Made by a program: the position numbers and the translations under genes. Source: Ananas comosus (Eukaryota > Streptophyta > Magnoliopsida > Poales > Bromeliaceae). Taken from it: DNA of 64,000 bases. Location of the stretch: the NCBI RefSeq assembly GCF_001540865.1, contig NC_033630.1, positions 1,273,147 through 1,337,146 of the forward strand, in the 5' to 3' direction. The notes below the pieces were generated by a model. It saw nothing but the letters and a program-made list of their open reading frames with translations. It did no database searches and was not told the DNA's origin. Shown here piece after piece: positions 1 to 12,445 of this stretch; the first letter of the stretch is position 1, and each line of letters begins with the position of its first letter.

Positions 1-264
1 AAGTCTCACAGATCTTTCTCGTTACCAGATATTCTTTATAAATTATTAGTGTCCAAAAATAAAAACAAAATCACAGCCCAACAGACCTAAAATCTCTTGT
101 CTACAGTAGGCCCTAATGATACGTACAGCAGGCGATAATACTGTGTCTATATATACCTGTGTCAGGAGCTTCTATTTGAAACATAAAACAACATTTTGCT
201 TCACTTTTTTAACCCATTGGGCTAAACATTTGTTTTGACTCCGATTCTGCTGCAATACTTAGTT

Positions 265-474
265 TTCATGTGATATCGTGCAATTGATCCGAAATAACCA
301 TACAAATCAATTTTAATTCTTTCATTAAAAAGATTTCTAATTTTTCACCATACATTAATTATCTCGTTCTTCATGTGATATCATGCAATTGATCCGAAAT
401 AACCATACAAGTCAATTTTAATTCTTTCATAAAAAAGATTTCTAATTTTTCACCAAACATTAATTATCTCGTTC
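265..474. repeat. Tandem duplication, ~105-bp unit, two copies
   Basis: Two adjacent near-identical units start at 265 and 370, each beginning TTCATGTGATATC and ending near CTCGTTCT. They differ at only a few positions, so the duplication is recent. No coding potential is visible in the unit. Its origin is unknown. Confidence 0.85.
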
Positions 475-1236
475 TCATCATTCTGCTTTCCACTGGTAAC
501 AATTTTCCTTTTTGACTTGTGAGAGAAAAGTGCGTAGCCCCGCTTCAGCTTCGTTCCTTTTTTAAAAATGAACTCTATTAAAAATGTAAAGTAACTCAGG
601 TTCGAACATAGAATGGTCAATCGCGCTAAGCACGGTTGGTTACTGTAGCAAATTTTTTATACGGGCTTGATTTTTAATACCTTGAGATAAGTAAATTTAA
701 TTTTTCTTTTCGAATTAACAAGCTACAGGCCCAGTAAAAGTCATTTTGTTTTGAGAGATATATATCGTTTTGATTCAGCTCCAAATTAATTACATGCAGT
801 GCAACTAACAAATATCTAATAAAGAAAACACAAGTGGTACGTACAGCTAATTAATATTAAAAGCAAGCGATCGATAAGCTCGCAATGAAATGGACACATA
901 AACACCCCTCTACTTCAAGATCATGGAGCTTCTTATCTGATGGATCTCTTAGTAGATAATGTCCTCGATCTCCTTGATCACGGAACGAGCACCGGATTTG
1001 TATGATCATAAGTGTGGATACGTATAACGCATTTGAATCACTCCCTGGAGCACAGAGAGGGGGAGAGAGAGAGACAGAGAGAGGCTACAAAAATTTCACT
1101 GCCACAATATGTTAAGGTGGTAGGGCTCCTTTGATCGAGTGTGTCCAACTTAGTGTAGCTTTCAAGTAGCTCTGCAAATCCAAAGGGGCAACATGTCTTG
1201 GTTGCTACAGGACACTCCCCCCCATACTACCATTGG

Positions 1237-1238
<2 letters not shown>

Positions 1239-1310
<72 letters not shown>

Positions 1311-1431
1311 GATCTCTCTACAGAACAAGAAATTATTGCATGCACCATGGTGTACAAACTAGCTAGCTCGGGTCCCGAAAACTCCAGGCTATAGGCCATA
1401 AAATGTAAATCCAAACAGTTAGATATGCCAA

Positions 1432-1465
<34 letters not shown>

Positions 1466-1480
1466 GGGGAGAGAGAGAGA
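1239..1480. repeat. Segment bordered by mirror-image microsatellites
   Basis: A long (TC)n run from about 1239 passes into (TA)n near 1293. About 120 bp of unique sequence follows, then (TA)n at 1433-1448 and (GA)n to about 1480. The left and right borders are reverse complements of each other. The same arrangement surrounds the foldback element at 6060-6685. The reading frames here are translations of low-complexity DNA. Confidence 0.75.
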
Positions 1481-2337
1481 AAACAAGTATTTTATAACCG
1501 AATTCTAAATAGAACTAGAATAGAATACTATTAATAGCACTAAATCATTGATAGAATACTATTAATACCACTAAATTATTGATGCGATTAGATTTTTAAC
1601 TCTTGGATGAAGAAATGTGCGGTTAGGATGATAATGATTTTCTAACTGCACATCCCTCCATCGACTATAAAATGTAGATCCAAACAGTTAGATATGTTAA
1701 AAAAAATATTATTATTAATTACAAAACAAAAGAAGGTTTTGAAGAATTATGAACTTTGAGATCTATGTTTTGGAAGTGTTTTAGGTCACACCAAACGCTT
1801 TTTGCTATTTTTTGATAGAAAGATTAATTGCAAGCTGTCTATTGGTTGGTCTTTTTTCTTTTTCTTTTTTTTTAAAAAGGAGCTTTGATAAAAATGTAAA
1901 ATAATTATTAGACTTCAAACTTAAAATCTCGGATACTGACAACCAAATTTTTAACCAGTTGCGTTAGGTTTGATCAGCAGTCCACTTTGATTTAGATTTT
2001 AAGACCTCCGGCTAAACTGAAGTTTTGTTGACTTTTGGTGTATACACAATGGTGCATGCAATCTTTAAAAGATGCTCTCTTTCCTTCCCCGTCTCTCTCG
2101 CTGAACCAACCACACACTCAGTCCTAAAAAATCATTATAATCCTAATTGTACATCCCTTCATCGAAGGGTCAAAAATTTAATAGCACCAATGACTCGGTG
2201 TTGTTAATAGTATTCTAGTCTAGCTCTATGTATATATAGAGGATTGATCTTCTATACTTTTAAAAATACCAAAACTATATATATATATTTATATACTAAT
2301 TATGAATGAAATTGTGATACCTCAGGTAGTTCTATAT

Positions 2338-2835
2338 ATAAGATATAATAAGACTAAGCCTCTTAACCCGACTATAACATTTTTAGGTCCAAAAGGTTAA
2401 GAAAGTTAAGCGTGTTAGGATTAAAATAATCCTAGAATAGGTGACTCTCTAGAAAGTTGGGGCGTCACAGTTGATATTAAAGCCAATTACCAGCCGGAAG
2501 TATGAGATGAGCCTCAGTTGTACTAGATTATACATAGGGAAGAGGGAGATTCTCGTGCTGATGAGAGTTATAGGTAGAACGTGGTTTTTCCATAAAATCT
2601 GTTAAGGCTAGCGAGACGAGTCTCACATCATAACCTGATTTTTATGAGTCTGAAACTGATGAGGATCTCAGAGCTTAAAAGGAGGGAGAATATAAATATA
2701 ATAAGACTAAATCTCTTTACCCGAATATAGTATTTTGGACCGTTGTTAGGCCTAAAAAATTAAAAAAATTAAGCGTGCGAGGGCTAAAATAATTTTAGAA
2801 TTGATGACTCTTTGAAAAGTTGGGACTTCACGGAA
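2338..2835. repeat. Degraded retrotransposon-like direct repeats
   Basis: A block near 2338-2470 and a diverged copy near 2690-2835 share the order ATAATAAGACTAA, a variant of AAGCGTG and AAAGTTGGG followed by a TCAC motif. Between them, right after the first copy, lies TTGATATTAAAGCC, resembling the TTGGTATCAGAGCC string often seen beside plant LTRs. I read this as a decayed LTR-type relic. No open reading frame supports an internal protein. Confidence 0.4.
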
Positions 2836-4235
2836 ATGTACATAAGTAGGAATGTCGGTGGTAGCATGAAGAATTGAGCAATTAATAAATAGCCAAAAAA
2901 CAAATTCCGCCATGAACAGTAAATTTGTTGAAAGGTCACTAAAAGGTACGCACTTTATTTTAAGAATTGGGTATTAAAGAAGAAAAGAATCCCCAGGCAT
3001 TAATTTCTTTGTGTTCGGTAATTATTCTCTTCTTCCTAGGTTTCTCAACTAGCTAGGAAATATTTTAATAAAAAAAGAATAATAAAAATTAAAGAAAATT
3101 AAATTGAGTTTCTCTCATATTTTAGCCATCAATTCCACTTCAAATTCCATTAAATTTGCTCTAAAAGAATGTTGAACGTTGACACATCTTGGACAAGTAC
3201 AGAGTTCGAATGAGTTTTATATTCTCTTTATGAGTAACGAGGAGATCGAATGTTGTGGTCATATCGATTTTTCTGCACTTAAAAGCCTGCTTAAAAAGTG
3301 GAAAAAAGTGGAGAACTAAAACATTTTTTATAGGAAAAAAAAAATCTCAATTATATAACATTTAATAAAAAAGCAATATACACATATATTTGATATCACA
3401 CCAAAACATTATCTTACAAGTGTATTTGGTTCGCGTTATTTTTTTAGATTTTTACTAACTTAATAGGAAGAAAAATAATATGACAACATTTGGTTAAATA
3501 TATCAAAATATTTTAATCGACAATGATGGATTCCTTTTGGAAATAAGGTTCAATTAAACCAAAATAATAATCCCCTTTTTTTTTTTTGGGAGATAGCACT
3601 TTTATATTAATTGATTAAGATAATTATAAATTGTCTAATTCGACCCACACTCTTTTTCTTTCTCTCCGTCCAAAAGCCATTTGCTAAATTGTCCATTACT
3701 CACTTTTTCCTTTACTCTCTAATCTCATCTTTCTCCTCTCTCACCTCATCTCTCCGTCAGTTCTACGCGCTTCAAATCTATCTCTCTCTCTCTCTCTCTC
3801 ATTTCAATTCTCTCTCCTTTTAATTTCAAATCTCTCCCTGTCACTCCCTATTTCTCTCTTTCTAAACTAAGTTCCTCCAATTTGACATAAAAACAAATTT
3901 CTTATAACTGTTGAAAAGAAAAAAGAAAAAGGTGCTCATATTACCGCTAACATTTTCTAAAATTAATTGACAAAACGATATATGAATTTTATTTTCTCAA
4001 TAATCTCAAATAATATGGCTGTGCAAAACATTGAATTATACATTTTCAATAATAGAATAAGTAGCAATTAAATTCTTGAAAATCTCTTCATTCTTGATAA
4101 TCTTTTACAGCGCAAAATAAATACACTCTAAAAATTTTCTGGATCTGTATTTTGTATATGACAATTACAAAGATGATATAGTTTTTCAAATTTTACTTAT
4201 AATAATAACCAACAAATCATCAAACATAACATTAA

Positions 4236-4919
4236 GGGTGCGTTTGGTTCGCATTATAAAAGATTATTAGGAATAAAAGATATCCGAGAATCTTATTACT
4301 ATTCATCCTATTACTAAGAATGTGAAATTCCTGTGTTTGGTTCACACGGTAATATTAATTAGCCATGTTATTTAATATTACAAATATTATACAATTAATT
4401 TATTTATTTATTTATTTAATTTTAGATAATGTTACCAAAAGTTTCAACATCTTTTTAGAAAAAAGGGAGAGAGAGTATAAGTTAGAGAGAGAGAGCATAA
4501 TTAAAAAAATAAAAAGAAAATATAGTCGAAATTAGAGAGAGTGAGAGAGTTGAAATTTTAGAAAGAGAGAGAGAGAGAAAGCTTCGTTTAGAGAGAGAAA
4601 AAAAGTTGAATTTTAGAGAGAAAAATAAATTTAGAGAGAGATATAAGGTTAGAGTGTAAAGAAAAATAATATCAATTAGCCGGCGAGTAGGAAGAAAGAA
4701 AAAGATTAGACATATTATGATTATCCCAATCCATTAATATGAAGATACCCACCCTCCCTCAAGGGAATGAAATAAGTACTTTTGGGTGAATCTTATTCCC
4801 AAGTAAATCTAATATTACCAACTAGATTACTTAGTGCGTTTAGCCAAACACCGTCATATTTTTTTATTCCCATTGGATTACTAGAAATCTTTAAAAGATA
4901 GCACGAATCAAACGCACCC
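4236..4919. mobile_element. PIF/Harbinger-type MITE, copy 1
   Basis: The terminal inverted repeats read GGGTGCGTTTGGTTCGCA on the left and end GAATCAAACGCACCC on the right. The element is 684 bp and is flanked by TAA on both sides, the 3-bp target duplication typical of PIF/Harbinger. The interior is GA-rich with no coding capacity, so it is non-autonomous. A second copy with the same ends and interior lies at 51536-52222. Confidence 0.85.
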
Positions 4920-6059
4920 TAAGACAAATTATATAGATCATCACTAATAGTGTGTACATTTATATACATATAATATTGTGTGTGTACAAGGTGGACACAT
5001 CTAATTTATCTGAGATACATGAAGTATTATTCTTTATCCCAAGATCTGGTTGGTCTTTTCGGAGGCGCAGAATACGTGGTCCATGGGGACACACGCCTCT
5101 CTAACCACTTGATGTCCTAAAATACTAGAAAAAGAATTGAAATAAATTAAAATAAAACCCTCTCTATCAGAAGGATAAGGAAAGGAAATACATCGATTTA
5201 TTTTAGGGTTCAACAAGCGCCACGTACTTCTCTAACTCCGTCCATTTGTTACTGTTTTGGCCCTAGTTACCAATCAACTTCTCCCAGCTCCTCTTATGGT
5301 TTAGATTCCTCTTAATTATTAGGTTTGATAATTGTATCACTAATTCCAAACAGTTACCCAAATTTTTAGTTTAATTTTTCAATCTTAATTTCTATAGTTA
5401 AGCCCCCCTGGCGTTTATTAACTATTTTTGGATTAAGACTATTACTCAAATCGCCCGTTAAATTATTTGCCACGTCAGTATCAAAATTAACAAAATTTTT
5501 TACGTGAGGACCGGATTGAAATAAGTAACGGCTGTTAAGAACACAATTATAATCTTTACAAGACTAAGAACTAAAATCAAATTTTGGGTTGAGGTTGGGC
5601 CAATTGTATGATAAATCTTCTATTTAAGAATTATGGGATTGGGAGAATTTTGGTGATATAGTAGTGAGTAGTGGAATTGTCAATCCAATTTAGTCAAAAA
5701 GGTCAATTTCAATTGTACATCTCACAAATTATAAATCAGAGACAACCTACAAAAGTTTGACAAAAGACAATGATATCCAATAAAATTCTTTTCTCCATAA
5801 ATAAATATATATATTTTTTCATACATGTCTTTTTCAAAGGACATTTATGAAAACTAGCAATAGATTGTCAATAGCATTTGTGATATTCTTCAGGAACAGA
5901 ATTAATTATTCCTGATGTACAAACATGACCAACCATGATATATTCAATTTTTCGAGGTATTCATATAGGCCTTTTAGGGAAACCAATTATGATGAAAAAA
6001 ATTAAATTAATTTAATAAAAAAAAACAGCATGCCTATGCGGGCCTTCTTAAATATATGT

Positions 6060-6620
6060 GTATATATATAGAGAGAGAGAGAGAGTTGAGCTGGAATACA
6101 ATCGATAGCAAATAAGTTCTGTTGTTATTCATTTGTTTTCAATGATGGAGCCTCCAAATCGATGATCGGCATCGTTGAACATGATCTATACCACTTGAAG
6201 CATCTAAAAACCAAATTTTATGTCTTTTCGATATTATTTTCTTGTCCATAAATTGGACGCAAAAATGAACGGCTGAAAATTAGTATCTTTTAAAATATAA
6301 TAATAGAAGTTTTATAATCCAGATTAAGAGTATAGATCTTGTTCTAAATAGTTTAAAAACTTTTCTAACCAAAATTTAATTGATTCAGATACTTTACGCC
6401 GTTAAACGAGAAAACGTTTTATATCGACCACTAAAATTATAACTTTTGCAACCCTTTGATCATTAGGTTGATAATGTCGAAAAAATTTAAAATTTGATTT
6501 CTAAATACTTCAAGTGGCATAGATCATATTCAATGATGCCGATCATCGATTTAGAGCCTTCATCATCAACAATAAATGAATGGCAACGAAACCCATTTGT
6601 CATCGATAGCATTCCAGCTC

Positions 6621-6683
<63 letters not shown>

Positions 6684-6685
6684 GT
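6060..6685. mobile_element. Foldback MITE with microsatellite borders
   Basis: The left arm begins GAGTTGAGCTGGA and the right arm ends TCCAGCTCAACTC. The arms stay complementary well inward; for example GATCGGCATCGTTGAACATG on the left pairs with a matching stretch near 6520-6545. The outer borders are (TA)n(GA)n on the left and (CT)n(TA)n on the right, also inverted. Internal words (ATGATCTA, TTCGATATTAT) resemble the other foldbacks at 13736, 22545 and 33890. There is no coding content. Confidence 0.75.
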
Positions 6686-7009
6686 TCTATATAAAGGGTG
6701 TTGTGCTATGTTAACCAAAATATAATTATAAGATAATAGAAACCTCTTAAAGCGCCAGTGAGAAAGTATTACTAAAAAATATGTCGCTCTTATATTCGAA
6801 GGTAATACCATGTTCTGCATAATGTAAGGCTGAGACAGTCGGTTACAATATACTTTCTATGGTCCCACTAAATAACCGAGAGAAACACAATTTTACGTGC
6901 TTTCGCCCAAACTCCCATTTGCCTACTAGCATTACATAGGCTATAATACCAAACATCCGCTAAAATAATTGCAATGAACTCAGTTTGCTTTTTGGGTCAC
7001 AGCGCTGGA

Positions 7010-7215
7010 TGGGCTTGACCCAATGCAGCGTTCTCTATATAATGGAGTTTGCAAGCAACTTAAGCCCAATTTACGGTCCAGGAAAGAGATGTGGCCCAAT
7101 CATATGGGCCCCTTTAGGCCTTCTCCATGGAGAGATAGTGGGCTGGGCCCCATGAGAGTAGTGAGAAGGAAAGTGGGCGTCAATTACGCCTGCTTAGGCC
7201 ATTTGTTGGGCCCAC
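7010..7215. promoter_or_regulatory. TGGGCC/GGCCCA-rich segment, no gene assigned
   Basis: This stretch carries many TGGGCC, GGCCCA and AGCCCA words, including GGCCCAATCATATGGGCC, and a possible TATA box (CTATATAAT) near 7035. Such clusters mark promoters of housekeeping genes elsewhere in this window (26279, 47664, 61756). I could not find a protein that would use it. It may be a promoter relic or serve a non-coding transcript. Confidence 0.3.
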
Positions 7216-7219
7216 AAGG

Positions 7220-9410
7220 AATTATGTGTGCGCTTGGTCCATCATGGACCGACACGATAAAACTCTTCAGTGCACAATACGCAATTCAAATCATAATATT
7301 TCACTTCAACATGTCTACAGTGCATAATACTTGCTAGACATCATAGCTTTTAAAACTCCCTCGTATGTTTAAAGTTACATTAACACCACCAATTTTTAAA
7401 AACATTTGTTGATTTTATGATTATGATTTTGTCACATTTTGAGAAAGCAGAAGATGAAGATCATAATCAATAGTTTAAACACAATTACCGCAATTGACGG
7501 AGATGGTGAACAAGATTCAGGCAATAATTTCTCGTTCCACAAGATAAGCATTTTAGTTCTTACTAAACAAAATCCAAGTTATATTTTTCTTCTACGAAAA
7601 CTACTTCACTATCCAAGGAAACAATTCATTGGAATGCAAGGAAGAAAAAAGTTCAAAAAAAAAAAAAACAAAAAAAATCGAAGAATTCTAAAGCGTAGGC
7701 TAAACATGTTTGTGATTCTTAGGCAATAACACGACAATTCTTCACAAAAACTATAATAAGATAGCGAACTTTGACGATAAACTACAGTTAAATCTAAGCA
7801 TCATCAAGTTCCGGCATCAAACAGAAAAGACATCATAGCCATTATTATTGAATTGTAAAGAGATAAAGTTGGGAGGAACTCACCTTGGCGAAAGCCTCGA
7901 GAAGTTCAAAGCGAAATTCGGGCCAGGTTTAATTTCTCTGCATGAATCAAAGGATGAGTTTAAATAACACCGGATTCCCTTCTATAAAAACCATAAATTT
8001 ATTAGATATATTCTTCATCCAACTTGTGCAAGGATTTAGAAGAGAAGTGCAAGGATTTAGAAGAGAACATCTAGTCTCAAATAAATAAACAGTCCTATCA
8101 TGTAACCAAATGTTCCTAAGACTAATTTAGGCTTCATTTTCCTTTCCCTTTCAAGGTGAAACTCACTTTGTTACAGTGATGTTCTGTAACAGGAAATAAT
8201 AATGATAATAATAATAATAATAATAAATAAATAAATAAAAGCACATTGACATTATTTCAAGAGAAAGGATAAGCAGATATTATCCACATATCACCAGAAC
8301 TAGAAAAATACAAATAAAAGGATTTTGTCTCTTCTATCCGTACATAACTTCAGGACCGATAATTCGTTAGTACATAAGAAAAGTTTAGTCATATAAAAAT
8401 ATCAATAATAAGAGGGAAAGATACATGCATTCAAAATGCATATAGCCTGAGGCCTAAATAAGAGGATATAGCAGAACGGAATCTACGAGTCACGCTTAAT
8501 TTTGTGCCTTCAAAGTACGAACAATTTAACTTGCCATTTACATGCTGAACTTTGCGCCTTTCAAAAGCAGGCAATTTAACTCCACAGTTATAGCATGCTT
8601 AATTCTGTGCCTTAACTCCTCCACATTTACCTTCATAAGTGAAAACCAAGTGACGTATATTGCTATATTTGCAGAACAAGATAACAAAAAGAGGCACAAG
8701 AAAACAGAAGCTTATGAAAGAAAGTGATATATTGCATTGAAATACAGTACAATTGTGAACAGTATTTTTGTAATCAGTGAATGGACCACATGCCATTATT
8801 GTCTTTTGCATTTAAATGCTGGTCTTTAGTGTGACGATACGGCAAGAACAACTTAGAGATTACTCTAGGCAAATATAACAACAGTTACACAGAGATCTAG
8901 AAGGTGACAACACAAAGTAAATTCATTAATTCAACGGTAGATTATGCGAGCTCATGTAGCAAATGGATTGTGCAACAGAAGCAAAGAATTGTTAGATGTC
9001 TAAGAACAGCTAATAGCATTAAGGAATGTGTATATATGTCATATCAAAAGTTGCAGAAGAATCAGAGTGAACATTTACATTTGTAATTTACCTGAAAAGC
9101 ATTTCATAAATTTAAAGAAACAGCATTCCTCAAATAAGAAGACAAAAAGCAAAATAGAACTAGATGGACCAAGAACCTCTCTGTGCTGAACTCAAATGAT
9201 AGAAGTCGCCAAATTCAGCTTATTGGCAATTGCAGTGATTAAACAAATGTTGTTTGAAACCGAGCTCTAACTATACGTCGCAAGGCCCTGCTTGAGATAA
9301 GTAGAATGGGCCATTATTCACGACAATAATTGAGATCCACAATTATACCAGTATTAATTTCCACAAAAAGCAAGAAGTTTATTCCCAATCCAACTTCACC
9401 ACATCACAAG
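7220..9410. other. Non-coding stretch downstream of the phosphodiesterase gene
   Basis: AT-rich sequence with (AAT)n near 8200-8235 and only short, unconvincing reading frames. It contains a 54-bp exon-like piece on the minus strand (7884-7937, flanked by AG and GT) that I could not join to any gene. Part of the 3' end of the phosphodiesterase transcript presumably lies next to 9411. Confidence 0.5.
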
Positions 9411-10967
9411 TCAGGAACTTGACAATAGAATTGAAGCGGGAAATGCTGAAGATCCGTTATTCGGTGCTCCCTTTAACTTAAGAATGGTAGTGATCACATT
9501 ATATATCTCCACATTCTCGAATGACGGCACTTTCCTTCCCCTCTCAAACTGAGGCCCGTGAGCCATAAAAATGGTCCTCATCGATGAGAATGCATTATCA
9601 TAACCGTGAGCTCCTCCGCATTCTCTACTCTTCGACCTCTTCATCTCCACCTTATACCCTTCTTCCAAAATCCCTATAATCGGCGGGATCCTATAACTCT
9701 CCGAATAATGAAGCCGCTCTGGCAGTTTTTCTTTCAGAAACATCTTAAGATAATTCCCATTTTCGACTTTCCCCGAACTCAACCCCTCATTCATTTTGGC
9801 CACAACTTCAACAGTAGAAACACCCTCAGGAGGCCGGATTGCAAGCACCGGAGTAGTCGATTGGACCCAATCGTGCGGGATTTCGATCCAGGGCGATAGA
9901 TCGTCGAGAAAGATCAGTTTTTTATCGCAAGTCCCCACCATTCCATGATCCCCGACTAGAATTACAGTGACATCCTCAAAGACCCCTCTTTTCTCGAGCC
10001 CGTCGATCAACCGGCCCAACATTTGATCAATCCGGGCGACCGCGGCGGTGATCTGGGGATCGTCGGGGCCAACTTGGTGGCCCTGGTAATCCGGGTCCTC
10101 AAAGTAGAGGGTGATAAACACGGGGATCTCATCGGCCGGGAGATCGAAGTAGCCCAACACGGTGTCGACGCGCTGCTCGAAGGGGACGGAGCCATCGTAG
10201 TGTTGGCAATAGCGAGGGGGGCAATCCCAGGAGCCTTTGCGCACCTCGGATCCGGGCCAGAAGAAGGTGGCGGCGCGGAGGCCCTGGTCGGCGGCGGCCT
10301 CCCAGAGCGGCGCGTGGCTGGCCATGGTGAAGAGCTCGCCGGAGACGGGGTCGACGAAGCGGTTGTTGATGATGCCGTGGTAGGCGGGGTAGAGCCCGGT
10401 GACGATGNCGCCGAGCCACCAATGCGGCTCGTGGCTGGCCATGGTGAAGAGCTCGCCGGAGACGGGGTCGACGAAGCGGTTGTTGATGATGCCGTGGTAG
10501 GCGGGGTAGAGCCCGGTGACGATGGAGTAGTGGTTGGGGAAGGTGAGGGTGGGGTACACGGGGATGAGGCCCTCGTCGGCCTCGGTGCCATTGGCGATGA
10601 GGCGGTGGAGGTTGGGGTTGGGGGCCTTGTGCTGGTACCCGAAGCGGAACCCGTCGGAGGAGACGAGGATCACGACGGGGCGGGGGAGCTTCGCGAGGGG
10701 CCGCGCCAATGTCCGCTGCGGCGGCGGCGGCGGCGGAAGCTCCTCGGCGGCGCCGCCCTCGTCGGCGGATACGGAGGTGGCGAGGACGAGGAAGCTGAAG
10801 ATAATGGCGGAGGGAGCTCGGGAGGAAGAAGAAGAACAAGGGGACGAGGAGGAGGAGGTGGGGCGGCGGAGAGCGGTGGTAGGGTTCGACGGGTCGTCTT
10901 TGAGGGGCAGCGAGGAAGAGGGAGGAGGAGGAGAAGTGGAAGAGACGGAGAAGGAGAAAGTCGCCAT
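9411..10967 (-). CDS. Nucleotide pyrophosphatase/phosphodiesterase (NPP) family protein
   Basis: An alkaline-phosphatase-superfamily enzyme that cleaves pyrophosphate or phosphodiester bonds of nucleotides and nucleotide sugars, outside the cytosol in the plant family. Residues 1-50 are Ser/Pro-rich, 51-68 form a hydrophobic anchor or uncleaved signal, then the domain follows: metal-binding D105 in VSSDGF, catalytic T142 in PTLTFPNH, then EDPDYQGHQVGPD and GDHGM metal ligands. The C-terminus (NNGSSAFPAS) matches family ends I remember. I chose the ATG at 10967 (MATFSF) over an in-frame ATG at 11165 because the extra 66 residues look like untranslated leader. It is a single exon. Oddity: about 93 bp are duplicated on both sides of the N at 10408, so a segment beginning IVTGLYPAYHG occurs twice and the sequence after SHEPHWWLG is broken. 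Family proteins run straight on from WWLG, so I treat this as an assembly fault. The duplicated region should not be trusted. Confidence 0.9.
   Translation of the reverse strand: MATFSFSVSSTSPPPPSSSLPLKDDPSNPTTALRRPTSSSSSPCSSSSSRAPSAIIFSFLVLATSVSADEGGAAEELPPPPPPQRTLARPLAKLPRPVVILVSSDGFRFGYQHKAPNPNLHRLIANGTEADEGLIPVYPTLTFPNHYSIVTGLYPAYHGIINNRFVDPVSGELFTMASHEPHWWLGXIVTGLYPAYHGIINNRFVDPVSGELFTMASHAPLWEAAADQGLRAATFFWPGSEVRKGSWDCPPRYCQHYDGSVPFEQRVDTVLGYFDLPADEIPVFITLYFEDPDYQGHQVGPDDPQITAAVARIDQMLGRLIDGLEKRGVFEDVTVILVGDHGMVGTCDKKLIFLDDLSPWIEIPHDWVQSTTPVLAIRPPEGVSTVEVVAKMNEGLSSGKVENGNYLKMFLKEKLPERLHYSESYRIPPIIGILEEGYKVEMKRSKSRECGGAHGYDNAFSSMRTIFMAHGPQFERGRKVPSFENVEIYNVITTILKLKGAPNNGSSAFPASILLSSS
10312..10524. 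repeat. N-flanked duplication inside the NPP coding sequence
   Basis: A segment of about 93 bp beginning GTGGCTGGCCATGG and ending GGTGACGATG appears just before the N at 10408 and again from about 10431 to 10524. The copies look identical. The frame happens to remain open through both copies. A 1-base gap between overlapping contig ends explains this better than a real duplication. Confidence 0.85.
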
Positions 10968-12080
10968 TAATGGCGACGGAGATTCTACCGATTCTGGTAC
11001 TGGGCGGAATAAGAAGAAAGGAGACGAAATAAGGAGGCGGAATAAGTAGGGGTGAATAGTTGGAGTTGGAGTAAAGGGTAAGGATACGTACGGATGGGTG
11101 CGATTCAATTGGTTGACAAGATTTTGTCCGAGCCTCGTGAGAGTCCTTTGTGAGACTTGGTACATTTTTTTTTTTTTTTTTTTATGGGATTCGTAGATAT
11201 TTGGACTTTCTATTCCATGTTCTTATTCGGAATAATACCTGAATTATTCATTTGTGAATAAACCAAAATTGGAACACACACCAATGATGTGTTTTTGATT
11301 GTTTTTCGTAGATTCAGCTGAACATAGGCGTGTTCAAATACTCGATCTCTAGATAAATATATAGAAATTTAATCAGGCAAAAGTATATTAAATTAAAAGT
11401 AGAAAGAGTTGATAATAATACCTATTAGTCGAGTACTCGAGTGTGCCATCTTTTTAAATAATCATCTGCTCCAGAAAAGACTTTGTGCGAGAAGCAGTAT
11501 GATGCTCCCTGCCGCACGCCTCCCGAGTTAATTGCTATTTCTTTATTTTAAATTCATTAGATTACCTGCAGTGCAATTACTACGAATAGAAATTTAGATT
11601 GCACTGTAGTGACACGGATTTTAACAAAAAAAAAAAGTTTAATGAAAATAACTGCTAATGTCGGTTTTGTACGATTAGGAGAGGTGATAAGCAAGCTTAT
11701 ATCTTATAAGTTGCAAGTTGTGCCTCTTCTTTTTTTTTTCTTTTTTTTTTATTTTTTTAAGAGATAGATAGCACGCAATCCATTTCGTTTATTTCATTTA
11801 GAAATAAACTTAGCTAGAAATGTGAATCAACTAGGATTTGAACTTAGGACTCCAGATACCAACCACCAAATTTTTTGCCACTTGCTTTAGAGAACTTAAT
11901 CCCCAAAATTTGTTATATGCATTCTTTTAGAGAAAAAATATATCATAAATTATAATTTAGCTTCCCTCCTTACTAAAAGTTCTTGAGAAAAGATATTTAT
12001 TTAGCTCTCCAACTAACTGGTCAGAGAATTTACTAATATTTTTCTTACAATATTTTTAGTAATTATATATATCTCATGAT
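10968..12080. other. Intergenic stretch upstream of the NPP gene
   Basis: About 11000-11160 is the likely promoter and 5' leader of the NPP gene on the minus strand. A poly-T run (11167-11183) and AT-rich sequence follow. A SINE-like piece is listed separately. I see no gene. Confidence 0.6.
11757..11890 (-). mobile_element. tRNA-derived SINE-like element, copy 1
   Basis: Read on the minus strand it has a degenerate tRNA A-box-like part (GTGGCAAAAAATTTGGTGG), a B-box-like AAGTTCAAATCC, then GATTCACATTTC and a shared 3' body ending in TATCTATCTCT. The copy at 46432-46565 has the same order with a near-perfect B-box core (GTTCGAATCC). The boundaries are approximate. Assignment as a SINE rests on the B box and on the shared body. 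Confidence 0.5.
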
Positions 12081-12089
12081 AAAATTATA

Positions 12090-12408
12090 GGGTTAATTTC
12101 ATTCATGTTCCTGCAAATATAATGAATGACAAATATATATATATATATATAGTAGGGCTACTGTGCTATTAGGAACATAGCAGCTCTTGTGTTCCTAACT
12201 TTCTAACCACCTATCTAGTTTGACGAGTGATTAAAATAAAAGGAGAAAGAGATATTGAAGAGAAATTCAAGGAGAAGAGAAATTGAGACACACAATTTCT
12301 CTCCAATATCTCTTCCTCCTCTCATTCTAACCACCCATCAAACTTGATAGGTGGTTAGAAAGTTAAGAGCACAATAGCTGTTGTGCTCCTAATAGCACGG
12401 TAGCCCTG

Positions 12409-12445
<37 letters not shown>

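Noticed and set aside
7439..7729. 96-residue plus-strand frame
   Set aside because: Ends in a Lys-rich poly-A translation and has no recognisable domain or splice signals.
7884..7937. 54-bp exon-like segment on the minus strand (AG and GT borders)
   Set aside because: Only one frame is open and it joins nothing nearby; without transcripts this is chance-level evidence.
10007..11049. Large overlapping open frames on both strands over the NPP gene
   Set aside because: They are shadows of a GC-rich exon, rich in Arg, Pro, Gly and Ala, with no family features.
10968..11165. N-terminal extension of the NPP protein from an upstream ATG
   Set aside because: The extra 66 residues do not resemble the family and run straight through what looks like leader sequence; the hydrophobic anchor lies properly after the ATG at 10967.
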